Shown: piece after piece, positions 17,034-26,456 of the stretch
How the letters are laid out: every line of letters begins with the position of its first letter
Numbering within the stretch: the first letter of the stretch is position 1
NCBI GenBank assembly: GCA_020029535.1
Contig: JAIBJM010000016.1
Location: 1-39,979, forward strand
Length of the DNA: 39,979 nt
Origin: Gammaproteobacteria bacterium
GTDB taxonomy: Bacteria > Pseudomonadota > Gammaproteobacteria > Steroidobacterales > Steroidobacteraceae
Direction of reading: 5' to 3'
Program-made: the position numbers and the translations under genes
The notes under the pieces: model-generated
The model's input: the letters and a program-made list of their open reading frames with translations, nothing else
Database searches by the model: none
Told to the model about the DNA's origin: nothing

Positions 17034-17939
17034 CTACTTCTTCAGCTCGGCGTACAGGCCGGCGATATTCATGCCCGGTCCGCCGCGCACCGGTGTCAGG
17101 TTGTAGCCGGCAAATTTGGCCGGCGGCTTGAAGTCCATCATGGCCTGCTCGGGGCTCTTGCCCGCCGCCAGCGAGGCGCGCGCATGCTGCACCAACAGAC
17201 TATTGAACTCGCCGTAGTCGACGAAATCCTGCCATCTCATCATGTCGGCGTGGCCGACGATCACCCGGTCGACATTGCGGATGCCGGCGACTGCCTTGCC
17301 GATGGTTTCGCCATAGGCAAGTCCGCTGCCGCCGTTGTTGGTGTCAATGAGCGGCAACCCCTTCATCGCGAACAGATCGCCGGTGTGCATGACGCGCGCA
17401 TTGCGGAACACCACCAGCGTATCGCCATTGGTATGCGCCGGGCCGAAGTAGTACAGATCGACCGCTTCCTTGCCGCTGAACAGGGTCAACCGATCCTTGT
17501 AGGTACGGTCCGGCAGACCCACCTTGCCCGCCGCAACCTTGAAGTTGTCCATCTTCTCCATGCTGGCGCGGGCGTTCTCCTGCACGATGATTTCGACATT
17601 GGCCGGGAACTGCTCATTGCTGCCAGTGTGATCGGGATGCGTATGTGTATTGACGATATGCGTCACCGGCTTATCGGTGACCGAACGGATCTGGTCGATC
17701 AGGCCCTGGCCGTTGCCCGGCAGTTTGGTGTCGACCAGCAGCACGCCATCGCCGCGCACCCAGACCGCGCTGTTGCCGCCGGCGCCGGGGATGCGGTACA
17801 GGTTGTCGGCCACTTTTTCGATGCTGCCCAACGGCGGAAAGGTGAAACCGCCGGCGCGCTGCGGTTCCTGCTGCCCCGCCACGGCCATTGCCAGCAATCC
17901 GGCACCAATCACCGAACCCAGTATCAGTATGCGTTTCAT
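17034..17939 (-). CDS. Exported MBL-fold metallo-hydrolase
   Basis: 301 residues from ATG 17939, overlapping the hupE stop as ATGA; a longer open frame upstream belongs to hupE in another frame. Signal peptide: MKRILILGSVIGAGLLAMAVAG. The metallo-beta-lactamase fold is shown by H99-T-H-P-D103-H104 (the HxHxDH motif), MHTGDLF and VGHADMM. The metal-dependent hydrolase probably acts in the periplasm. The subfamily cannot be assigned to beta-lactamase, lactonase or thiol hydrolase from motifs alone. It is translationally coupled to the HupE-like membrane protein, suggesting a shared process. Confidence 0.9.
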   Translation of the reverse strand: MKRILILGSVIGAGLLAMAVAGQQEPQRAGGFTFPPLGSIEKVADNLYRIPGAGGNSAVWVRGDGVLLVDTKLPGNGQGLIDQIRSVTDKPVTHIVNTHTHPDHTGSNEQFPANVEIIVQENARASMEKMDNFKVAAGKVGLPDRTYKDRLTLFSGKEAVDLYYFGPAHTNGDTLVVFRNARVMHTGDLFAMKGLPLIDTNNGGSGLAYGETIGKAVAGIRNVDRVIVGHADMMRWQDFVDYGEFNSLLVQHARASLAAGKSPEQAMMDFKPPAKFAGYNLTPVRGGPGMNIAGLYAELKK

Positions 17940-19033
17940 GTCGACACCCCCGTGAACCATATTCTTTGAATGAACCACCACGTTCCGGCCAGCATCACCA
18001 TCACCGAACCGGACCAGACCACCCGGTGCATGGCGAGCTCGCTGTGACGGCGCAGCAACGCCAGTAAAGCCGCCACCGGCAACACGATGACCAGCTGACC
18101 CAGTTCGACTCCCACGTTGAATGAAGCCAGCGACCAACCCAATGCATTGCGCGGCAGGCCGAACTCTAGCAGCACGGATGCAAAGCCGAAACCGTGGATC
18201 AGCCCGAAGAACCCGGCCAGCCAGGGACGCAGGTCGCGTTGCGCCGTCCGGGCCTGCCCGGCGTTGCGCGCCTGGGCCACGAGCAGGTTGTCGAGCCCCA
18301 CCACCACGATGCTGAGCGCAATCGCCGGTTCGACCAGCCGCGGCGCAATCTGCACCAGGCCCGTTGCCGCCAGCGACAGTGTGATGCTGTGCCCCAGCGT
18401 GAAGGTGGTGATGATCAGGGCCAGCCGTCGCAGCCCGCCGCCCAGCAGCAGCAGGCCAAGCAGGAACAGGATGTGATCGGGCCCGATCAGGATGTGGTGG
18501 ACACCGGAGGCCACGAAGGTGCGCACCAGACTCCAGCGGCCCTGTGTACCGCCGCTGTAATACACCAAGGTGTCGTGGCCGGCATCGAGAATGGACTGAT
18601 GCCGCAGCGCGCCGGCTTCGTAGATGTTGATGAAGCTCTGGTGTTGCGGGTCGTAGGGAAACAGCACCGTCTGCAGATCGATGCGCCCCGGCCGCAGGAC
18701 GCCGAAATCGAACGACAGACGCAGGCTCTGTCGCTCTGGCAGCACCACGATGTCGCCCCAGCGGGGTGCCAGCGACACACCGTCGATCTGCCAGTAAAGG
18801 CGTGGCTGAAGGATGCCGAGCAATCGCTCGCGCTGCAGCTGCGCTACCTGTGCATCCAGCAGGGTATTGGGCTCGGCGATGCCCAGTTCATGTGCGGCGT
18901 CGAAATCGTGCAACGTCAGTGTGCCGCGCAGCCCATCCCCTTGCAGGTACAGGTCGACAAAGCTGTAAGGCGCTGGGTGAGTCCATGCGGCCGACGCGCC
19001 GCACAGCAGGACAACCAGGAAAACCAGTCGCAT
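17936..19033 (-). CDS. HupE/UreJ-family membrane protein
   Basis: 365 residues from ATG 19033 (MRLVFLVVLLCGASAAWTHP); the open frame continues upstream into csrA sequence, which is not part of the gene. A signal peptide is followed by an extracytoplasmic domain of about 160 residues and then six or seven transmembrane segments. The first of these carries GVHHILIGPDHILFLLGL, the His-rich metal-site pattern of HupE/UreJ proteins; TLGHSITLSLA follows. HupE relatives are linked to nickel or cobalt uptake, but this long subtype is widespread without hydrogenase or urease and its substrate is unknown. It is sandwiched between csrA and the MBL hydrolase on the same strand, with a 4-nt overlap with the latter. 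Confidence 0.88.
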   Translation of the reverse strand: MRLVFLVVLLCGASAAWTHPAPYSFVDLYLQGDGLRGTLTLHDFDAAHELGIAEPNTLLDAQVAQLQRERLLGILQPRLYWQIDGVSLAPRWGDIVVLPERQSLRLSFDFGVLRPGRIDLQTVLFPYDPQHQSFINIYEAGALRHQSILDAGHDTLVYYSGGTQGRWSLVRTFVASGVHHILIGPDHILFLLGLLLLGGGLRRLALIITTFTLGHSITLSLAATGLVQIAPRLVEPAIALSIVVVGLDNLLVAQARNAGQARTAQRDLRPWLAGFFGLIHGFGFASVLLEFGLPRNALGWSLASFNVGVELGQLVIVLPVAALLALLRRHSELAMHRVVWSGSVMVMLAGTWWFIQRIWFTGVST

Positions 19034-19049
19034 GCCCGCCGACGCGGGC

Positions 19050-19253
19050 TCAGTCCTGCGACGCGTCGTCCGGAGTCTCGCCGCCTGCATCACCCTTCTG
19101 CACGCGTGCATAGATTTCTTCGCGCTGCACCGGGATTGACTTGGGCGCATCGATGCCGATGCGTACCTGATTGCCCTTCACGCGCAATACCGTCACCACC
19201 ACATCATCGCCAATCATCACGGTTTCGCCGACGCGGCGCGTCAGAATCAGCAT
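19050..19253 (-). CDS. csrA: Carbon storage regulator CsrA
   Basis: 67 residues from ATG 19253, preceded by a strong GGAGG Shine-Dalgarno. The sequence [17 protein letters not shown]... with [19 protein letters not shown] and VQREEIY is diagnostic of CsrA/RsmA, an RNA-binding dimer that recognises GGA motifs and represses or stabilises target mRNAs. The C-terminal tail ([15 protein letters not shown]) is acidic and somewhat extended. It lies 51 bp after alaS on the same strand, the standard gammaproteobacterial arrangement. The GGAGG at its own start would allow autoregulation, as is known for CsrA. Confidence 0.97.
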   Translation of the reverse strand: MLILTRRVGETVMIGDDVVVTVLRVKGNQVRIGIDAPKSIPVQREEIYARVQKGDAGGETPDDASQD

Positions 19254-19304
19254 GCATCCTCCGGAAGTCGGGGCGCAGTCTGCCAGAGCGGTTGTCAAGA
19301 AACG

Positions 19305-21935
19305 TCACGAAACGATCAGTCGCTGCTGGACCGCGGGAACCACACTGGCCAGCGCCTGATCCAGACGCTGCGGATCGTTGCCACCGGCCTGTGCGAAATC
19401 GGCGCGGCCACCGCCCTTACCACCGATCTGCGCCGCAATGGTACCGACCAGTTCACCCGCCTTGATCTGCTTGCAGAGATCGGCCGTGACGCCGGCGACC
19501 AGGACTACACGGTCTGCGCCCTCGACACTGGCCAGCACGATCACCGCCGAGCCCAGCCTGCTCTTCAACTGATCCACGGCATTGCGCAATGCACCCGCAT
19601 CCGCGCCTTCGACGCGTGCGGCAATCACCTTGACCTTGCCCACGGCCACCGCGCTGCCCGCCAGGTCAGTGCCCTGCCCCGAGGCCAGCTTGTCCTTGAG
19701 TGCGCGCACTTCCTTTTCCAGCGCGCGATTGCGCTCCAGCTGCTCGCGCACCTTGTCGACCACGTCGTCGCGGCCACTGCGCACCAGGCCGGCCACTTCG
19801 CGCAATGCGGTTTCGGTGCGCGCGACATGATCCAGCGCGCCCTGTCCGGTGACGGCCTCGATGCGGCGCACACCGGCGGCCACCCCGGATTCGCTGATGA
19901 TGCGGAACAGGCCGATGTCGCCAGCGCGCTGCACATGCGTACCACCGCACAGCTCGGTGGAGAAATCGCCCATGGCCAGCACACGCACCTGACTGTCGTA
20001 CTTCTCGCCGAACAGCGCCATGGCGCCCGCGGCCACCGCCTGCTCGTAATCCATCAGGCGGGTCTCGGCGGCCGCGTTGTGGCGGATCTGCTCGTTGACC
20101 AGCTTTTCGATCTCGGCCAGCTCTGCCGGCGTCACGGCCTGGAAGTGCGCAAAGTCGAAGCGCAGCCGGTCCGGGGCCACCAGCGAACCTTTCTGCGTCA
20201 CATGCGTACCCAGCACGCGCCGCAGCGCCGCATGCAACAGATGCGTGGCCGAGTGATTCAGGCGTATCGCCATGCGGCGCGCGCCATCCACTTCGGCCTG
20301 CAGGGTGTCGCCGACACGCACCGTGCCGCTGTCGAGCCGGCCGATATGCGAGTGGGCCTGGCCACGCTTCTGCGTATCGCCGACCATGAAGCGCGCAGTG
20401 TTGCTGCGCAGTTCGCCGGCATCGCCCAGCTGGCCGCCGGATTCGGCATAGAAAGGCGTGCTGGCCAGCACCACCTCGCCATCCTGTCCGGCTGACAACT
20501 GATCGACCATCGCGCCATCGCGCAGCAGCGCCGCAACACGACTCTGGCCGTTCAGCGATTCGTAGCCGGAAAATTCACTGCGTGCATCCAGCTGCACGCC
20601 GCCGCGCAGGTCCACGCCAAAGCGGCTGGCCGCGCGCGCACGTTCGCGCTGCACCTCCATCTCGCGCTCGTAGCCGGTCATGTCCACGGCCAGGTCGCGC
20701 TCGCGCGCGATGTCGGCGGTCAGATCGGGCGGAAAACCATAAGTATCGTGCAGCAGGAACAGCAGCGCGCCGGGCACGGTGTTGCCGCCGGCCTGCTGCA
20801 TGCGGGTCTCGAACTGCTTCATGCCCGCATCGAGCGTCTCTGCGAAACGCTCCTCTTCCGCGCGCAGCACGCGCTCGATCTGCGTGGTGCGCTCCGCCAG
20901 TTCGGGATAGGCGTCGCCCATCACGCGCGCCAGCACCGGCACCAGCTTGTAGAAAAACAGTCCGCTCTGCCCCAGCTTGTAGCCATGGCGGATGGCGCGA
21001 CGCACGATACGGCGCAGCACATAGCCGCGTCCCTCGTTGGACGGCACCACGCCGTCGAGGATCAGGAAGCAGGCCGCGCGGATATGGTCGGCGATCACTC
21101 GCAGCGAGGGCGATGACGGCTCCTGTGCATGGGTGACCTCGGCCGCCGCGGCAATCAGGTCACGGAACAGATCGATGTCGTAGTTGGAATGCACGCCCTG
21201 CATCACGGCAGCCATGCGCTCCAGTCCGGCACCGGTGTCCACCGAGGGCCTGGGCAGCGGCTTCATGCTGCCGTCGGTCTCGCGCTCATACTGCATGAAC
21301 ACCAGATTCCAGATCTCGACGAAGCGATCGCCATCCTCGTCGGGCGAGCCCGGCGGGCCACCGGGAATCGACGGACCATGGTCATAGAAGATTTCGGTGC
21401 AGGGACCGCAGGGGCCGGTATCGCCCATGGCCCAGAAGTTGGACTTCTCTCCCAGCCGCGTGATGCGCTCGGGCCGCACGCCGGCCTCGCTCTCCCACAG
21501 TTGCGCGGCCTCCTCATCGTCCTTGTAGACGGTGACCCACAACCGCTCGGGTTCGATCTTCAGCACGCCGGTGACGAACTGCCAGGCGAAGCGGATGGCG
21601 TCGCGCTTGAAGTAGTCGCCGAACGAGAAATTGCCCAGCATCTCGAAGAAAGTGTGATGCCGCGCCGTGTAGCCCACATTCTCCAGATCGTTGTGCTTGC
21701 CGCCAGCCCGCACGCAGCGCTGGCTGCTGGCCGCGCGCTGGTAGCCGCGCATCTCCTTGCCGAGAAACACATCCTTGAACTGCACCATGCCGGCGTTGGT
21801 GAACAGCAGCGTGGGATCGCTGCCGGGCACCAGCGATGAAGAGGCCACCACGGCATGGCCCTGTTCGCGAAAGTAGTCGAGAAACGCGCGCCGCACATCG
21901 GCCGCGCTCATCACAGGCGGTTTGCTGATGGTCAT
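19305..21935 (-). CDS. alaS: Alanyl-tRNA synthetase
   Basis: 876 residues, the usual length. Class II catalytic domain at the N-terminus ([46 protein letters not shown]), then the tRNA-recognition domain and the editing domain. Editing-site zinc ligands are intact: HSATHLLH (about residue 558) and CGGTHV (about 662). A C-terminal oligomerisation (C-Ala) domain ends the protein. ATG 21935 overlaps the recX stop as ATGA. It charges tRNA-Ala and clears mischarged Ser/Gly. Part of the recA-recX-alaS-csrA run. Confidence 0.98.
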   Translation of the reverse strand: MTISKPPVMSAADVRRAFLDYFREQGHAVVASSSLVPGSDPTLLFTNAGMVQFKDVFLGKEMRGYQRAASSQRCVRAGGKHNDLENVGYTARHHTFFEMLGNFSFGDYFKRDAIRFAWQFVTGVLKIEPERLWVTVYKDDEEAAQLWESEAGVRPERITRLGEKSNFWAMGDTGPCGPCTEIFYDHGPSIPGGPPGSPDEDGDRFVEIWNLVFMQYERETDGSMKPLPRPSVDTGAGLERMAAVMQGVHSNYDIDLFRDLIAAAAEVTHAQEPSSPSLRVIADHIRAACFLILDGVVPSNEGRGYVLRRIVRRAIRHGYKLGQSGLFFYKLVPVLARVMGDAYPELAERTTQIERVLRAEEERFAETLDAGMKQFETRMQQAGGNTVPGALLFLLHDTYGFPPDLTADIARERDLAVDMTGYEREMEVQRERARAASRFGVDLRGGVQLDARSEFSGYESLNGQSRVAALLRDGAMVDQLSAGQDGEVVLASTPFYAESGGQLGDAGELRSNTARFMVGDTQKRGQAHSHIGRLDSGTVRVGDTLQAEVDGARRMAIRLNHSATHLLHAALRRVLGTHVTQKGSLVAPDRLRFDFAHFQAVTPAELAEIEKLVNEQIRHNAAAETRLMDYEQAVAAGAMALFGEKYDSQVRVLAMGDFSTELCGGTHVQRAGDIGLFRIISESGVAAGVRRIEAVTGQGALDHVARTETALREVAGLVRSGRDDVVDKVREQLERNRALEKEVRALKDKLASGQGTDLAGSAVAVGKVKVIAARVEGADAGALRNAVDQLKSRLGSAVIVLASVEGADRVVLVAGVTADLCKQIKAGELVGTIAAQIGGKGGGRADFAQAGGNDPQRLDQALASVVPAVQQRLIVS

Positions 21936-22456
21936 GAATCCAGGTCGAGATCGGGCCCGAGGGCAGAGCGGATATGATCGGCGGAAAAGCCCCGATATTG
22001 CAAAAATCTTGCCTGCCGCGCCTTGTCACGCCAGTTCTTCGGCACGCTCAACCCGAACTTGCGGATGCGCACTTCGCGCGCGCGCTGCGCCCAGTCGCCG
22101 GCCGATTCCAGCGCCGCTTCGATCAGCGTGTCTTCGAGATCGAAACCGGCGAGATCGCGGCGGATGCGCAGCGGGCCATGACCCCGTTCGGCGTGATAGC
22201 TGGCGAAATGGGCCGCATAGCGCGCGTCATCGAGGAAGCGGTGCTCGATGAGGTCGGAGATCACCGCATGCACGGCGGCAGCCGAATAGCCCTGCCCGCG
22301 CAGTTTCTGCGTCAGCTCGCCGCTGCTGTAATCGCGTCGCGCCAGCAGCGCCACCGCTGCGGCGCCGATCTCGCCCTCATCGGCGGCCTGCTCGGCCGGC
22401 AGCCGCTGGTCAGCAGCGCGCCCGAAGCGCTTAAGCGGTCTTTTCCTGCTCGACAC
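21932..22456 (-). CDS. recX: Regulatory protein RecX
   Basis: 174 residues from a GTG at 22456 that lies inside the 3' end of recA (26-nt overlap). The three-helix repeat pattern of RecX is visible: [40 protein letters not shown] and the C-terminal [20 protein letters not shown]. RecX caps RecA filaments and limits RecA activity. Overlap with recA and with alaS (4 nt) implies one transcript. No better-placed ATG exists, so the GTG is the most likely start. Confidence 0.93.
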   Translation of the reverse strand: MSSRKRPLKRFGRAADQRLPAEQAADEGEIGAAAVALLARRDYSSGELTQKLRGQGYSAAAVHAVISDLIEHRFLDDARYAAHFASYHAERGHGPLRIRRDLAGFDLEDTLIEAALESAGDWAQRAREVRIRKFGLSVPKNWRDKARQARFLQYRGFSADHIRSALGPDLDLDS

Positions 22457-23474
22457 GCTTGGCGGGCAACAGCTTGGCGCGGATCTGCTCTTCGATCTCT
22501 GCAGCGATCTTCGGGTTCTGCTGCAGGAAGGTGCGGGTATTGTCCTTGCCCTGACCGATGCGCTCGCCCTTGTAGCTGTACCAGGCGCCGGCCTTGTCGA
22601 TGATGCCGTTGTTGGAGCCCAGCTCGATGATTTCGCCTTCGTGCGAAATGCCGGCGCCGTACATGATTTCGAACTCGGCTTCGCGGAACGGCGGCGCCAC
22701 CTTGTTCTTCACCACCTTGACGCGGGTCTGGTTGCCCACCACTTCTTCACCATTCTTGATGGCGCCGATGCGACGGATGTCGAGGCGCACCGAGGCGTAG
22801 AACTTCAGCGCATTGCCGCCGGTGGTGGTTTCGGGATTGCCGAACATCACGCCGATCTTCATGCGGATCTGGTTGATGAAGATCACCATGGTGTTGGAGC
22901 GCTTGATGTTGCCGGTCAGCTTGCGCAGCGCCTGGCTCATCAGGCGGGCATGCAGGCCCATCTGCATTTCGCCCATCTCGCCTTCGATTTCAGCCTTGGG
23001 CGTCAGCGCGGCCACCGAGTCGATGACCACCACGTCGACGGCGCCCGACCGCACCAGCATGTCGGTGATTTCCAGCGCCTGCTCGCCGGTGTCCGGCTGA
23101 CTGACCAGCAGGTCCTGGATGTTGACGCCCAGTTTCCCGGCGTAGGCCGGATCGAGCGCATGCTCGGCGTCGACAAAGGCGGCGGTGCCGCCGGCTTTCT
23201 GCACTTCGGCCACCACCTGCAGCGTCAGCGTGGTCTTGCCCGAAGACTCGGGCCCATAGATCTCGATGACGCGGCCGCGAGGCAGACCGCCGACACCCAG
23301 CGCGATGTCCAGCCCCAGTGAACCGGTGGGGATGGCTTCGACATCCCAGATGGCCGGGGCGTCGCCGAGACGCATCACCGAGCCCTTGCCGAACTGTTTT
23401 TCGATCTGGCTCAGCGCAGCAGCCAGGGCCTTCTTGCGGTTGTCGTCCACGCGCGCTTCGATTCGTGCATCCAT
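22431..23474 (-). CDS. recA: Recombinase RecA
   Basis: 347 residues from ATG 23474 ([17 protein letters not shown]), with GAGGGG as Shine-Dalgarno; the open frame upstream of this is non-coding. Walker [10 protein letters not shown], the MAW-like and Walker B regions ([18 protein letters not shown]) and the C-terminal domain are all present, at normal length. It forms ATP-dependent filaments on single-stranded DNA for recombination and SOS induction. In the 86 bp upstream I see no CTGT-N8-ACAG LexA box. The gene may use a lineage-specific operator or be read through from upstream. Confidence 0.99.
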   Translation of the reverse strand: MDARIEARVDDNRKKALAAALSQIEKQFGKGSVMRLGDAPAIWDVEAIPTGSLGLDIALGVGGLPRGRVIEIYGPESSGKTTLTLQVVAEVQKAGGTAAFVDAEHALDPAYAGKLGVNIQDLLVSQPDTGEQALEITDMLVRSGAVDVVVIDSVAALTPKAEIEGEMGEMQMGLHARLMSQALRKLTGNIKRSNTMVIFINQIRMKIGVMFGNPETTTGGNALKFYASVRLDIRRIGAIKNGEEVVGNQTRVKVVKNKVAPPFREAEFEIMYGAGISHEGEIIELGSNNGIIDKAGAWYSYKGERIGQGKDNTRTFLQQNPKIAAEIEEQIRAKLLPAKRVEQEKTA

Positions 23475-23560
23475 GTGAAAGCCCCTCTGTGAGTGGCCGG
23501 AATTATCACATAAGGCGGCGCTCACCGCGGGTCGAAAAACTGCTGCGGATGTGCCGGAAC

Positions 23561-24124
23561 TCAGCGCAGCGGCCAGCTGTGGAGCACCGCGTAGCGCGAG
23601 CTGCCGGTGCGCGCGGGACGGCTCTCGGCCAGGCAAAAACGTGCGGCACTGACTGGCACTGGCGACAGGCGACGCAGCCCTGCCACCAGCGACCGTGGCA
23701 GATGGCGCGCCAGCGTGATGTGTGGAACGAAGGGCCGCCGTTCAAGGACCACGCCCAACCCTTCGGCCAGCGCACGCAGCTGTCGGTGCAAGGCCTCGGC
23801 GGCAGCATTGGGCACGGCCACCGCTGCGCATATCCGGCCACCCTGCCAACACTCCAGTGCATTGAAGCGCAGCGACAGCGGTCTGGCCCGCACCCTGGCC
23901 GCCGCCGCACACAGAGCAGGCAGACGCGCCTCGGGTACTGCGCCCAGGAACAACAGCGTGATGTGCAGGTCGGCGCTGTGGACGGTGCGACCAGCCTGCG
24001 CCGGCAGCTGCTGGCAGCGCAGCGCTTCCAGCGCGCGCAGCGCGGTGCGGTCGGGCCACAACGCAAAGAACAGGCGGCGCGACCTTGCCGGACCCGGTTG
24101 CTGTCCTATAGTCGGCGCTGTCAT
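23561..24124 (-). CDS. thpR: RNA 2',3'-cyclic phosphodiesterase ThpR (2'-5' RNA ligase family)
   Basis: 187 residues of the 2H phosphoesterase fold. Both catalytic HxT motifs are intact: H54-I-T56 (HITLLFLG) and H135-I-T137 (HITLARH). The typical N-terminus [10 protein letters not shown] is also present. The enzyme opens 2',3'-cyclic phosphates on RNA and reversibly joins 2'-5' linked tRNA halves. It sits between pncC and recA on the same strand as recA, 86 bp upstream of the recA start. It is divergent from the CAP-domain gene, with only 29 bp between start codons. Confidence 0.92.
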   Translation of the reverse strand: MTAPTIGQQPGPARSRRLFFALWPDRTALRALEALRCQQLPAQAGRTVHSADLHITLLFLGAVPEARLPALCAAAARVRARPLSLRFNALECWQGGRICAAVAVPNAAAEALHRQLRALAEGLGVVLERRPFVPHITLARHLPRSLVAGLRRLSPVPVSAARFCLAESRPARTGSSRYAVLHSWPLR

Positions 24125-24153
24125 CGTCGCCGATTCTAGGGGAAGACCGGACC

Positions 24154-24975
24154 TTGACCCGCCATCTCACCACGCTGCTGCTGGGACTGGCCGCCACCAC
24201 GGCGGACGCCGCCATCGTGGACAGCATCCATCAGTTGCGGCAGTCGGGTTGCGGCGCGCGGCGGCCACCCCCGGCCCTGCACGCTGATCGCACCTTGCTT
24301 CGCGCGGCGGAGCTGTGGTCACAGGGGCGGACGCTGGATCAGGCACTGCGCGACGCCGGCTACCGCGCCGACTCCATCCACGCGCTGCGCATTGAGGGGA
24401 GCGATCGCCAGGTGCTGGCCCAGCTGCGTGCGCAGGCCTGTCCGCAGCTGCGCGACGCTTCGCTGCGCGATCTGGCCGTCTTCGAAAAGGGTCAGCGCCA
24501 TTGGATCCTGCTGGCGCGACCGTACCAATCACCGCCCGTCGCCGATCGCGCGGCGATAGCCTTGCAAGTGCTTGAAATTGTTAACAAGGAGCGCTCCCAC
24601 GGCCGCCGCTGCGGCAACCAGACCATGCCCGTGGTGGCCCCGCTGCGCCTCTCGGAAGTACTGGCCGGCGCCGCCGGATCCCACGCCCGCGAGATGGCCA
24701 GGCTGAACCGCCTGGATCATCGCGGCATCGCTGGCAGCAGCGCCGCCGACCGGGCCCGTCGTGGCGGTTACCGGCCAAGGCTGATTGGCGAAAACATTGC
24801 CGTGGGCGCCGAGACCGCGGCCGAGGTCATGCAGGGCTGGTTGGCCAGCCCCGGCCATTGCGAGAACCTGATGGATGCGCGCTTCACCGAGATGGGTCTG
24901 GCTTTCGCCGACGGCGGACCGGGTTCGGGCGGTGTCTACTGGGCGCAGCTGTTCGGCGCGCCGCTGCTGCGCTGA
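24154..24975 (+). CDS. Exported CAP-domain (SCP-like) protein with degenerate duplicate
   Basis: 273 residues from a TTG at 24154, with AGGGGA about 11 nt upstream. A signal peptide covers roughly residues 1-19. The C-terminal half (about 145-273) is a CAP/SCP domain: IVNKERS, HAREMARLNRLDHRG, IGENIAVG and SPGHCENLMDARFTEMGLAF. The N-terminal half (about 20-130) repeats the same theme in worn form (RQSGCGARRPPPALHADRTL, LRAQACPQLRDASLRDLAVF) without the catalytic-looking histidines, so it looks like an ancient tandem duplication. Function of bacterial CAP proteins is largely unknown. It is convergent with pncC and overlaps it by 40 bp. Confidence 0.85.
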   Translation: MTRHLTTLLLGLAATTADAAIVDSIHQLRQSGCGARRPPPALHADRTLLRAAELWSQGRTLDQALRDAGYRADSIHALRIEGSDRQVLAQLRAQACPQLRDASLRDLAVFEKGQRHWILLARPYQSPPVADRAAIALQVLEIVNKERSHGRRCGNQTMPVVAPLRLSEVLAGAAGSHAREMARLNRLDHRGIAGSSAADRARRGGYRPRLIGENIAVGAETAAEVMQGWLASPGHCENLMDARFTEMGLAFADGGPGSGGVYWAQLFGAPLLR

Positions 24976-25457
24976 ACCGCGGCTTCGATCAGCTGCAGCG
25001 CTTTCATCACCGCCTGGCGGCGCACGGCCTCGCGGTCGCCGGCAAACCGGCAGGCTTCGCTGTCCAGGCCGGCGGATTGCGCCAGCGCGAACCAGACCAG
25101 TCCTACAGGTTTGTCGGACGTGCCGCCATCCGGCCCCGCGACACCGCTGATGGCGACGGCCAGCGTGGCGCCACTGGCCAGCAACGCGCCCAGCGCCATC
25201 TGTTCCACCACTTCGCCGCTCACAGCGCCGTGTGCAGCAAGAATTTCCGGTTTCACACCCAGATCCTGCTGCTTGGCCTCATTCGAATAGCTGACATAGC
25301 CGCGTTCGAACCATTGTGAGCTGCCGGGCACGTCGGTGATGAGCTTGGCCAGCCATCCGCCGGTGCAGGACTCGGCCGTGCAGAGCCGCAACGCATCGCG
25401 GCGCAGGACGATGCCGATACGCAGTGCGAGCTGATAGAGTTCGTCGTCACTTGCCAC
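24936..25457 (-). CDS. pncC: Nicotinamide-nucleotide amidohydrolase PncC (CinA C-terminal domain)
   Basis: 173 residues from GTG 25457. Stand-alone CinA-C domain: TAESCTGGWLAKLITDVPGS, YVSYSNEAKQQDLGV, GAVSGEVVEQMA and AISGVAGPDGGTSDKPVG. It deamidates NMN to nicotinate mononucleotide in the pyridine nucleotide cycle. In Gammaproteobacteria this gene usually precedes recA; here thpR and the CAP gene lie between them. Start codons of this gene and the divergent HtrA-like gene are only 18 bp apart, so their promoters must overlap coding DNA or produce very short leaders. Confidence 0.95.
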   Translation of the reverse strand: MASDDELYQLALRIGIVLRRDALRLCTAESCTGGWLAKLITDVPGSSQWFERGYVSYSNEAKQQDLGVKPEILAAHGAVSGEVVEQMALGALLASGATLAVAISGVAGPDGGTSDKPVGLVWFALAQSAGLDSEACRFAGDREAVRRQAVMKALQLIEAAVQRSSGAPNSCAQ

Positions 25458-25475
25458 AGTGCCATTCTAGACATC

Positions 25476-26456
25476 ATGGCCGGATCGAAAAGCTGGACTT
25501 TGCCAGCCAGGCTGCGCCCCAAGCCGGAGTTGCTGGCCTTCGACGTCGAGGCCGCCCTGCGCTCGATGGTGCTGCTGCGCGCTGAAATTCCCGAGGACGC
25601 CTTCACCGCGGGCCCGCTCGGCGTGGAGCGCGTCGGGCATGGCACCGTTATCGAAAGCGGCGGCCGCAAGGTGGTGCTGACCATCGGTTACCTGATTACC
25701 GAAGCCGAGTCGGTGTGGATCACCACGCATGACAACCAGGTGGTCGAAGCCCATGCGCTGGCCTACGACTACTCCACCGGCTTCGGGTTGGTGCAGCCGC
25801 TGCGGCCGCTGGATCTGCCGTCGCTACCGCGCAGCAGCGCCGCCGCGCTGGAGATCGGACATGAGGTGACGGTGCTCGGGCACGGCGGCCTCTCGCACTC
25901 GCTGACCACGCAGCTGATCGCGCGTCATGAATTCGCCGGCTACTGGGAGTACCTGCTCGAAGATGCGCTGTACACCGCACCGGTGCACCCGCTGTGGGGC
26001 GGCAGCGCCATGCTGGACAACCGCGGCCGGCTGGTGGCCATCGGGTCCTTGCTGGTGCAGCAGCAGGACAGAAGCAGCGAACACGATGCCAATCTGTTCG
26101 TGCCTGTCGATACGCTGGAGCCGGTACTGGAGGATCTGCTGCGCTATGGCATGGCCACGCAGCCGCCACGCCCGTGGCTGGGCGTGTATTCCAGTGAAGA
26201 AAGCGACCGCGTGGTGATCGCCGGGCTGATTGCGCGCGGACCGGCCCATGAAGCCGGCATCAGCCTGGGCGACACCGTAATGGCGGTGGCAGGCGCGCCG
26301 GTGGACTCCATTGCCAATTTCTACCGCGCCATCTGGAGCCAGGGACCGGCGGGTACACCGATTCCACTGACAGTGCTGCGCGATGAACAGCCGGTGGACA
26401 TCGTGGTGAAATCGGCCAACCGCCTGCTGCATCTGAAGCAGCCGCAGCGGCACTAA
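25476..26456 (+). CDS. HtrA-like (S1C) pseudo-protease with PDZ domain, no signal peptide
   Basis: 326 residues from ATG 25476. Residues about 25-215 follow the trypsin-like HtrA fold, and about 225-315 form a PDZ domain (PWLGVY..., GLIARGPAHEAGISLGDTVM, VAGAPVDSI). All three catalytic residues are replaced. The LTNAHVV-type site reads LTIGYLIT (Y72 for His), the DLAVL-type site reads STGFGLVQ (G102 for Asp), and NSGGP reads LWGGSA (W174 for Ser). There is no export signal (MAGSKSWTLPARLRPKPE). It is therefore predicted to be a cytosolic scaffold or peptide-binding protein rather than a protease. No Shine-Dalgarno is visible. Conserved features such as HEFAGYWEYLLEDALYTAP suggest a maintained family, not a decaying gene. 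Confidence 0.82.
   Translation: MAGSKSWTLPARLRPKPELLAFDVEAALRSMVLLRAEIPEDAFTAGPLGVERVGHGTVIESGGRKVVLTIGYLITEAESVWITTHDNQVVEAHALAYDYSTGFGLVQPLRPLDLPSLPRSSAAALEIGHEVTVLGHGGLSHSLTTQLIARHEFAGYWEYLLEDALYTAPVHPLWGGSAMLDNRGRLVAIGSLLVQQQDRSSEHDANLFVPVDTLEPVLEDLLRYGMATQPPRPWLGVYSSEESDRVVIAGLIARGPAHEAGISLGDTVMAVAGAPVDSIANFYRAIWSQGPAGTPIPLTVLRDEQPVDIVVKSANRLLHLKQPQRH

Noticed and set aside
23475-23636. An N-terminal extension of recA
   Set aside because: RecA is universally conserved from MDA/MDE...; the ATG at 23474 has a good Shine-Dalgarno and the extension overlaps thpR.
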